A stretch of DNA of 64,000 nt from Blepharisma stoltei (Eukaryota > Ciliophora > Heterotrichea > Heterotrichida > Blepharismidae), in NCBI GenBank assembly GCA_914767885.1, contig CAJZBQ010000021.1, positions 558,001-622,000 of the forward strand, read 5' to 3'. Position 1 is the first letter of the stretch; each line of letters begins with the position of its first letter. Shown in pieces: positions 56,747-64,000 of this stretch. The notes under the pieces were generated by a model. That model had not been told where the DNA came from. It was given only the letters and a program-made list of their open reading frames with translations, and searched no databases. The translations under genes and the position numbers were made by a program.

Positions 56747-58045
56747 ATGAATGGAAATATTGATGAGTTTATAGTGGCATGCATAATGAATGATTATAAA
56801 AGGGACGATCCTTATATTCTAAGACACAATTAAAATGGCGAGCCACCCGACCCGTCCTTCTCCTGTACCCTCAGGGATTACGGGACTAAGAAGTAAACGG
56901 GGCCTGGGTATTGTGTCCAGGGTGGTTTTTTTTACCTTGGTCGGACACCACGACAAGGTTTTTTACCTCTCTAAAGGCAAGAAGACCAGAGCCGATGTAT
57001 CAGGAGTCAAACTTCAGGATCAGAAGGGAAGTGAGGAAGATCTTTATGTGGGGAGCTTCGGGGACCTGAAGGAGACTCCGGGAGGCTACTTTTCTCCCTC
57101 CCCCGGAAAGGACGGCACCGGGCCACTAGACCCCTGATCAAGGAGTACCTGGGTGAGCCTCCCTGTTATCTGGCGACGTCACCATTTTTTGGTGACGTCG
57201 ACAGAAAAATGGAGTGAGCTACAGAGCCAGTGCTTAGAGCGCAAGCTTGAAGCTGGCAGCGCTGGGTAGAGGCTGAAATAAACCTCTGTGACCCGCTACA
57301 GTTAATTAATCTAATCTAATCTTATATTCTAAGTGATGCAGAAAGGGAAGAAATTGAAGCCAAACAGATGATTTACCAATCTCTGATCTCTGATATTAAT
57401 ATTGAGATCGGGCAAGAAGCATCCAAAAAGGATAGAAAACTGAGAGGAGATGAGAACTTGTCAGATGATACTTTAACTTATGGGGAAATTGATTTTATTC
57501 CCTTGGCTGAAATTATTTTTACCATAAAAAACAGATATGGAGGATGTAGAGAGGGAAACTTTTATGATCTTGGCTCTGGAACTGGAAAGCCTGTAATTGC
57601 AGCTGCACTTTTAGGAAATTTTCTAGAGTGTAAAGGAATTGAGCTTTTAAGTAGCCTTTATGAAGTATCTTTAACAGTGAAAGAAAGATATGATAGGTGA
57701 GTCCAAACTCAAGAATGTATGCTTCCAAATAATTCTTATCCAAAAGTTTCAATGATTTTAGACGATATTTTTGAGTATGACTGGTCAGATGCAGATTTAA
57801 TTTTGGCAAACTCTACTTGCTATGATGAGAATATGATTGAAAAAATTGGAAAAATTGAAGTAAGTCCTGGGACTTTTTCAATTTCTTTATCAAACTCATT
57901 GCCTGTATCAAGCTGGAGAATTGTTGAGAGCGTAAGAAAAAGGATGAGCTGAGGCATAGCAACGGTCTATATTCAGCAGAAAATAGATTTAGAAGAAGAA
58001 AGGTTGAAAATCTTGGAATTTGGGAAGGCATTAGACTCTGAGTAA
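56747..58045 (+). CDS. DOT1-like class I SAM methyltransferase, split by a retroposon-like insert
   Basis: 262 residues from ATG 56747 to TAA 58045 after removing the insert and one 13-bp repeat (DPYIL-SDAEREE). Motif D1/I reads TYGEIDF.. then FYDLGSGTGKPVIAAALL, like the DOT1 TYGE and DLGSGxG motifs. The motif IV-like segment is DADLILANSTCYDENM. DOT1 enzymes methylate histone H3 Lys79-type sites. This copy is only the catalytic core, so the substrate is inferred. TGA Trp at YDRWVQ and RMSWGI. Confidence 0.83.
56824..57320 (+). mobile_element. Retroposon-like insert in the DOT1-like gene
   Basis: Flanked by the perfect 13-bp repeat cttatattctaag (56811-56823 and 57321-57333). Begins acacaattaaaATGGCG and ends in a (taatc)n tail. 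Contains a 100-codon GC-rich ORF and a perfect hairpin (57174-57200). Confidence 0.9.
57174..57200. repeat. Perfect hairpin, 10-bp arms
   Basis: CGACGTCACC and its inverse around a 7-nt loop, near the 3' end of the retroposon-like insert. Confidence 0.8.
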
Positions 58046-58313
58046 AATTATGATATAAGCAATTTGTCATGGGATACAATGAATATTTTTGATTAAGAAG
58101 AATTATAATTATTTTATAAAATATTTAATTAATAAATATTTATATCGAATAATTTTTGCTGATTCAAAAATCAAGATAATTAGCCTTTTCTTATCTGAAA
58201 TTATTTTAGATTTAGATGATAATTAAGAATTATTTATTTATTAAAAAATGATGTAATGACTCAAGATAAAAAGCGATGCCAAAATCTCTCATTTTTCTAA
58301 TGGTTATAATAAA

Positions 58314-59150
58314 ATGTTTTGGGCTACTTCTCTTAAACAAGGCAGTACTTGCAATCTCTCCCAGCAAAAAGACAAAGGCGAGCTTCTTCATCTTTCCCAA
58401 TCAATCCTTCATCCAAATGGACCAGAAGGCCTTCATACAGTCTTCGTCACAGTTGATGGCAAAAAGTACCCAATCGCTAATTTAGACAAAAAGTCAAAAG
58501 ACACTGCCCAGCTCGATCTCTATTTCCAAGCCGTAAGCTCCCCAGTTTTCTCCATCCAAGGACCAGGTGAAGTTTCTTTACTCGGCTATTTTGAGCCAGA
58601 AGAAGAATCAGGTCCAAAGTTCGCTGAAGAAAGCGACTCAGAGGTGGAGGAAGAAGAAGAAGCTTCTAGCGAAGAAGAAAGTGAAAGCGAAGAGGAAGAA
58701 GAAGAAGAAGAAGAAGTCAAGCCTAAGACTAATGGCCAAAAGCCTCAGCCAAAACCTCAGGCCAAGCCTCAAGCTCAAGCAAAACCTGAATCACCTAGTG
58801 ATGAAGAAGAAAGCGACGAAGAGAGTGAAGGGGAAAGCGAAGAAAGCAAAGAGGAAAGCGATGAAGACGAAAGTGACAGCGAAGAAGATGAACTTCCTAA
58901 GAAAAGAGAAGGAGGAGCTGCATCTGCTGGACAACCACAGAAACAAGGCAAAGGACAGCCTCAAAAATCACAGCAAAAGACTCCTCAAAAGCAACAGGAA
59001 AACCAACCAAAACAGCAAACTCCTCAGCCAAAACAGCAAACTCCTCAACAAAAGCAAACCCCAAAGCAGCAGACACCAGGGTTTAAATCAGCTGAAAAGA
59101 GCGGCCAAAAGCCTCAAGAAAAATCTGGCAAGAAAGAACAAAAGCACTAA
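58314..59150 (+). CDS. Nucleoplasmin-like (HD2/FKBP39-type) histone chaperone
   Basis: 278 residues. The first 100 residues form a nucleoplasmin-like domain: MFWATSLKQGSTCNL, LLHLSQSIL, VDGKKYPIANLDKK, AQLDLYF, GEVSLLGYF. Long acidic tracts follow (EESDSEVEEEEEASSEEES), then a Gln/Lys/Pro-rich tail. This matches plant HD2 and insect FKBP39 NPL proteins without their other domains. Likely nuclear or nucleolar histone binding. Uninterrupted, no introns. Stop TAA. Confidence 0.85.
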   Translation: MFWATSLKQGSTCNLSQQKDKGELLHLSQSILHPNGPEGLHTVFVTVDGKKYPIANLDKKSKDTAQLDLYFQAVSSPVFSIQGPGEVSLLGYFEPEEESGPKFAEESDSEVEEEEEASSEEESESEEEEEEEEEVKPKTNGQKPQPKPQAKPQAQAKPESPSDEEESDEESEGESEESKEESDEDESDSEEDELPKKREGGAASAGQPQKQGKGQPQKSQQKTPQKQQENQPKQQTPQPKQQTPQQKQTPKQQTPGFKSAEKSGQKPQEKSGKKEQKH

Positions 59151-59195
59151 AATAAGCTAAATCCCCATTTCACACAATTTCTTAATATTTAAATT

Positions 59196-62100
59196 ATGGA
59201 AGAATCTAACAGACACAAAACTTTTTGTAATCCACAATGCACAGCGAGAAAAAGCATTGTGCTGGATTTGAAATATTTATTATCCGTTAGTGAAAACATT
59301 GATAAAACCCTGCGAGATTTTTCGAGCTCCCAAGATGAAGAATTCAAAGAGCTGCCTGATTTCCCACATACAAGTTTCAATGAGTCGCCAAGATTGTAAA
59401 AGTTATGTAGCCTTGATATAAATTTCGCTGATATTTCTATGGAAGAAGCAGCGCTAAATTTTCCATTAAGCCAAGACTTGAATAATGCGATGTTAAGGAT
59501 TATTTCAAGGATTCAAAAACTGAAAGAAACAGAAAATCAGCTGATAAGGACATATAAAAATGCTTGTAATTCACAAGATAAAGAAGAAATCCAAAGACTG
59601 ACAGTCCAGCTGAGAGAAATGAGCCAAGAAGTAGAATTTTTGAGCAAAAAAATTGAAGAAAATGAAGAAGAAAGAGAAAAAACAGGAAAAAGTGAATGTA
59701 AAGACTGTGGCAAAAATGTCCAAAAATTAAAAGAATTTAAAGGAGAAATTGAAGAAATAAAAAAAGAGCTAATAAAGGCTGATGAGTTACTTAATACCAC
59801 AAGAAAAGAAAAAGCTGATCTAGAGTCAGCTTATATAGACCTGCAAAAGCAGCTTGAAGAGCTAAAAGATTTCGACCCAAAAGAATATGAAGCAGCCTTC
59901 GCAGGTCTTAATTCAGAAAAAGAAGATCTTATAAAGCTTAATAAAGAGCTTGCTAGGAAATATAACATACAAGAAAGCATGATATGGAAAATAGAAAAAG
60001 AGCTAGAAAACGCTAATATCGAAATAGAAGAAAAAGATCGTGCCTTAATTATTGCAAGAAATATGATAACAAAACTTCAGAGTTCACAAAATGAATTAGA
60101 GAGAAAACTTAAACAGCAAAAACAGTTAGCAATACAAAATAAGCTGAAAGGACAAAGCTTTGCTGATATTGAAAGCCATGAAGGAATGCTGAGAAGTGAA
60201 ATTTACAGTTTGCATGATAAGATTGAAAAAATTTCAATTGAAAGTGATAGAGAAATTAAAAATAGAGAAGAAGTCATTAGAAAATTAAATGGAGAAAATA
60301 ATGATTTAAAGCAAGCATTCGATGAAATAGAAGGAAAGTTGAAAGAAATTGAAAGCGAGAATAAGCTAACTTCCCACTCCTTGAGTTAAACGAAATATTT
60401 TATTTGCTTATGGAGTGGGCAATTTTTTTCAAAAATAGGCCTTCTTGGGAATAACTTGCAGAAGAGGGAGCTTTGTTTCTCCCCGAAGGTTTTCCTGTCC
60501 TACGAGATGGGCTAGACAGGTTGTGCTTCTCTCATAGTCCTCCCTTGTTGAGACCATCGAGGCACTCTGCAGGCGTGTGGCTCTACCTATGGAGCTGATC
60601 CCTTGGACAGGTGGCTCAGATCAGAAATCCAAAATAGTGGCCTTCCATTTCCTTCTTTGTCTCTAGAGGTAAAGGTTAGTGAATTTCCCGCTTATGGCAA
60701 ATTTAATTGTTTTAAGTAATTCACAAAAATTGAAAGTAAAATTTAATTTAATTTGTAAAATTTTGTTTTAATATGCAAGCTGTTTAAAATTCAACAGAAT
60801 TAGCTATAGATTTCATTATATTAATTATCACTTATATATTAAAATATTTTTTTATAAAAATGCTATATTAAAACATTTTTTTGTTCGGAGAGTGGGATTT
60901 TAGTGCAAAATGTAGGGATTTTTCCAATGCACACTTCATGGAGTGGAGGGAGTAAGAGAAGAAAATCATCAGAATGAAATGAAAAAGCTGACTGAAAGTT
61001 TAGCTGAAAAAGAGGAGTCAATCGGCCAGCTATCAAAGCTCAACCAAGAGCAGCTGAAGCTAAAAGACTTAGAGCTCACTCAAATGAAAAAATCAATAAA
61101 TTCAGGCATTTCTGTTGATAACGAAAAACCATCACTAGATGAAGAAAAAACTACTCTAAGGTCAACTACTCCAATAAAACGCAAATCTCCAGTCAAAACC
61201 TATGCTAAAATGCCTATAAAACAGACGCTAAGACCATCTGAAAATATAAAAACTGTCTCAGACATAGAATCTAATCAGCAGTCAGAGCTTGCAGAAACTG
61301 AAAAACCTAGCATAGAAAAGCCCTTAAGTATGCTTTGAAGAGAACAGCTTCAAGAAAGCTTAAAAAAGGAATCCTTGTATAAAAAGCAGTTGGGAAAAAT
61401 AAATGAGCAAGAAAATCAATTTTTTAAAGAAAGAATTAAAATATTAGAAGAGCTCGGAAGTACAAAGCACCAGTTAAGCGAAAAGCTGAGAATGAGAGAA
61501 GAAGAGTACGAGTCAAAAATCAATGAAATTGCAACAAAACAGCAAAACCTATTAAAAATTGTTGAAGAAATGCAAAAATCGCTGCTGATGAAAGATAAAC
61601 AAATAAAAGAGCAGAGCAACCTTTACTTATGTGAAATATCTGAAATGAAGAAGCTTATAGACATATTCAAAAATGAAATTGCATATAGAGATGATATTTA
61701 TCGAAAAAATTACTTCAAGCCATTGGTTTTCTCAGCAAAAATTGATGCCCTAAATGATGAAAATTCAAAACTCAGGCAAAATTTAGAAGATAGCAAAAGA
61801 GAGTTAACAATAATTATGAATGAGAAATTAAACTAAACTAAAATTAATTATGGCCATTAGACCTTAAAGTCTGGATTATCAAATAATTTCTCAAGATTGC
61901 CAATTAATCTTCGCCCATATGAATGAGAAAGAAATATCAAAGGGCCAATATAAGCAAGCTGAAGAAATCATAAATTCTTTAAAGCTAGAAATCCAACTAG
62001 CAGAAAATGAACTTCTTTCTATGCCCAAACTCAATTTCTTAACTGAAGAAAAACCCATGAAACTTTATGAAAAAATAAAAGAAATGAAAAATGAATTCAC

Positions 62101-63586
62101 AAAGTCTATTGAATGAAAAGAAACTGATATAAAAACGATAAATAATTTACAGGCAAAGCTTAAAGAAATGGAAGATTATTATGAAAAAGCGTTAAGCGAA
62201 AAAGCAGCGATTAATCAGCAATTAATTGCCACTCTGAATAATATAAAACAAGAAAAAAACACAAAACGCCTCGATTCTTCTCAAAATTCAGCATTAGGCC
62301 GCTCAGAAAATGAACGGTCAAGAGCTAGTATGACTCCTCTTAGACTATCCAACCGAAGCCGCTATCAAAGTTTAGATTTAGATGCCCAGCCATTCACAAC
62401 TCGAGAGTCAGACGAAACAAGTCAACTCTTATTTGAAAAAGATAAACAAATTGAAGATTTGCTATATAAGCTCAGCAGTGCCAAAACTCATAGAAGAAGG
62501 CACTCACATAAGCATAAAGGAAAGTTTGACCTTTCAGAAGTGTTGAATCTAGTTGAATATTTAAAAGATGAGATATTGGGAAACCGGCTTACTAATAAAG
62601 ATTTATCTGAAGAACTAAAGGAAATTCTGGTGAATTTCTCAGAGTGATTAAGAACAACTCCGCATAAACTATCAAATTAAAGTAAATTAAATTGGTAAGC
62701 TGGCCATAGCCGGGCAACCCTCTAGCTTTACCCTATCTCTGCTCCAAAGCTGCATTCGTTCAAATGAGGAAAATGGAAGTCCACTATCTTGAATTCCGAC
62801 CTGAAACACCTGTCAGGGATTAACTCTCCTGAGCAGAGCCGCCATCTGTAGATTGCCCCGCGGGCCCCAATAAAAATGGACCATGAGGTAGTTAAAGCCT
62901 ATCTAGTCCATTTGGCAGGGACAGGAAAACATTCGGGGGAGAAACAAAGCACCCTTTTCAGCAAACTTCCCATTAAGATGACCTACTTTGCTCACAAGGA
63001 ACATCTTCCGCCACCCATCACACTGACCCATCGCTCCATCAGGAGGTGTCGACTCGGAGTTCAATTTCCAATAACATCACCTTTTATTTCTATACTATCA
63101 AGGAATCAAGATTTAGGATTCTATTCAGAGATTATTTCTTTATTATTAAATAGCTCAAAGTTAGCTGACCAAATTTATTCTTTAAAACAGTTGCAAAGCC
63201 AGCTTTATCAATATGACCAAAATTCTATATCAAGTCAGTTGCTCATGTATGTTAGAATTTTATGCGAAAATAACGAAAGCAACCCCGAAGAAAATTCTAC
63301 AAAAGTCAGGCTGCGATTAGAAACTTTATATAGAAACTTAAAAAGTTCAGCAGAAAGCATCTCGAAAGTAGCCAACAGGTTACAAGAAATGAAATGATCT
63401 TTGTCCCACGAAGAAACTCGTGCAGATATCTTTTTAAGGGTATTAGAAATGGTCGGAAATTTTTTCGAAAACTACATTTTGGAACACAAAAACGACGAAG
63501 AAACCTTACTAAAGGCGATCAAAGAATTGTCCAATTCAAACACAAAGCCGCTGCGGTCTTCTAGAAGCATGAGATCATATCAATAA
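59196..63586 (+). CDS. Long coiled-coil protein, 1,086 residues, split by a MITE and two retroposon-like inserts
   Basis: ATG 59196; 15-nt intron at 59396-59410; then 60370-60955, 61828-61930 and 62676-63101 must be removed, after which 1,087 codons are continuous to TAA 63586. The N-terminus holds a Cys-containing motif (FCNPQCTARK) and a CxxC pair (CKDCGKN) near residue 150. Nearly everything else is heptad coiled coil. The last 160 residues are globular-helical (LGFYSEIISLLLNSSKLADQ). Joins: ENKL-REENHQ, IIMNEK-EISKGQ, TPHKLS-RNQDLGFY. Two TGA Trp codons mark standard-code breaks (SMLWREQL, SIEWKETD). Probably cytoskeletal or centrosomal; no family recognised. Confidence 0.85.
59396..59410 (+). 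other. 15-nt intron in the long coiled-coil gene
   Basis: GTAAAAGTTATGTAG. Splits a Phe codon TT|C. Confidence 0.88.
60370..60952. mobile_element. MITE-A IES enlarged by a nested insert
   Basis: TAA at 60367-60369 and 60953-60955. Decayed termini CTTCCCACTCCTTGAG and CTTCATGGAGTGGAGGGAG. A GC-rich block at about 60440-60690 is a reverse-oriented relative of the retroposon-like insert at 62676. Confidence 0.85.
60440..60690 (-). mobile_element. Retroposon-like sequence nested in MITE-A
   Basis: Its reverse complement carries GGAAATGGAAGGCCACTAT, matching GGAAAATGGAAGTCCACTAT at 62769 in the other insert. Similarity continues through a CACCTGTC motif. Ends not resolved. Confidence 0.6.
61828..61917 (+). 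mobile_element. 90-bp retroposon-like insert
   Basis: Flanked by tatgaatgagaaa, a perfect 13-bp repeat (61815-61827 and 61918-61930). Contains aaattaattATGGCC near its start. Removal restores IIMNEK-EISKGQ. Confidence 0.82.
62676..63093 (+). mobile_element. Retroposon-like insert
   Basis: Flanked by actatcaa (62668-62675 and 63094-63101). GC-rich core with AAAATGGAAG and AAAATGGACC motifs. Removal joins TPHKLS to RNQDLGFYSE in frame and bypasses a TAA. Confidence 0.72.
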
Positions 63587-63623
63587 TTAGTAAATTATTT
63601 AAATCATTTTTAATAAAGACAAA

Positions 63624-64000
63624 ATGGAATTTGAAGCAATAGAGAGCTGGGAACTGCAGCCCGACACAGAAGTCTTTTATAATTCGAGCGTTGGGAAATT
63701 CTATTACAAGAATCATCATATAATTACTGGGAAATTAATCAACACATTAGAAACTCATCCTTTAATTGAACTTCCATCATTAGAGTGATTTTTATTCAGC
63801 CAAAAAATAATCGCGATGAGCATGACAAATGACGATAGAATCATTGCTGTCCAAAGAGTGCCTCATGAGTTAGTACAGTTTATATAGGATCTAATAAGCG
63901 TTGATACGCTGCAAACTCTTACAATAGCTGGTGGAATCAATAGGAAAATTTTAGGATTCCACTGGGTAAAAGGAATTGCCAGCTTATGTGATCTGGTTAT
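63624..64000 (+). CDS. RMC1: RMC1 (Mic1/C18orf8) homologue, 5' part
   Basis: ATG 63624; 15-nt intron at 63873-63887; open to the window end (about 120 residues). The segment MTNDDRIIAVQRVPHELDLI followed by KILGFHWVKGIASLCDLV parallels human RMC1 (KILAVQR.., NILGFCW..). RMC1 is a subunit of the Mon1-Ccz1 Rab7 exchange complex on endosomes. One TGA Trp (SLEWFLF). Based on short remembered similarity, so moderate confidence. Confidence 0.6.
63873..63887 (+). other. 15-nt intron in RMC1-like gene
   Basis: GTACAGTTTATATAG. Splicing joins VPHEL to DLISVDTL and removes a TAG. Confidence 0.85.

Noticed and set aside
56835-57137. 100-codon GC-rich ORF as a real gene
   Set aside because: It lies inside an insert with a target duplication, starts at the common ATGG motif and shows no domain. 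An untranslated repeat body is more likely.
1-64000. Karyorelict (Loxodes) or Stentor origin
   Set aside because: Karyorelicts read TAA/TAG as Gln and Stentor uses the standard code. Here TAA and TAG stop and TGA is Trp.

Overview
The window is germline (micronuclear) DNA of a heterotrich ciliate, most likely Blepharisma or a close relative. TGA encodes Trp inside conserved domains: the CDPK subdomain after CDE, the WNK signature VAW, the HECT C-lobe. TAA and TAG are the only stops. Ten introns were found and all are exactly 15 nt, GT..AG. The DNA is AT-rich, gene-dense and intron-poor. At least 24 inserts interrupt reading frames. Removing each insert plus one copy of its flanking direct repeat restores an open frame and, where the family is known, the expected protein. 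This is how internal eliminated sequences (IESs) behave, and it excludes macronuclear DNA.

Layout. 0-3.5 kb: ankyrin gene fragment, SWI/SNF subunit BAF60, then a 1.1-kb MITE-B carrying a nested MITE-A. 3.5-9.2 kb: full-size ABCB transporter cut by three IESs. 9.3-15.7 kb: secreted coiled-coil protein, CDPK, WNK kinase with an unusual C-terminal domain, YIPF6. 16.1-22.4 kb: large unknown protein with three inserts, an NDUFAF2-like protein, small ORFs, a START protein. 23.1-28.4 kb: PH-domain kinase cut by a 3.5-kb IES that is itself a MITE-A carrying a Mutator-like element. 29.2-47.2 kb: RING-CH/FHA E3 ligase, giant SPRY/HECT E3 ligase, a second giant SPRY protein, TPR-IQ protein. 47.7 kb: a 5S rRNA gene between MITEs. 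48.9-64 kb: small ORF, outer-dynein-arm docking protein, longin SNARE-like protein, SERBP1/Stm1-like, SAXO-like, DOT1-like methyltransferase, nucleoplasmin-like protein, a 1,086-residue coiled-coil protein, and the 5' end of RMC1.

Three kinds of insert dominate. (1) MITE-A (ends CTCCCCCC..TCCGTGAGTGAACAAAA) and MITE-B (ends CTCCCCCC..TTTAAATTGGAACAAAA). They have different end sequences but the same unusual layout, and both sit in Y-TNA-R targets with 3-bp TNA duplications. Three coding copies have TGA/TCA duplications and so lack the TA dinucleotide expected at ciliate IES ends. (2) Short GC-richer retroposon-like inserts (90-640 bp) with 8-19 bp target duplications and a shared 5' ATACATTAAAATGG-like start; eight of them split genes. 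(3) Unclassified TA-bounded IESs. The strongest candidate for something new is the set of retroposon-like inserts behaving as IESs, together with the TNA-bounded MITE IESs.

Most genes are ordinary housekeeping, ciliary or signalling genes with no operon logic. Joins were deduced by eye from reading frames and remembered protein families; no database search was run.
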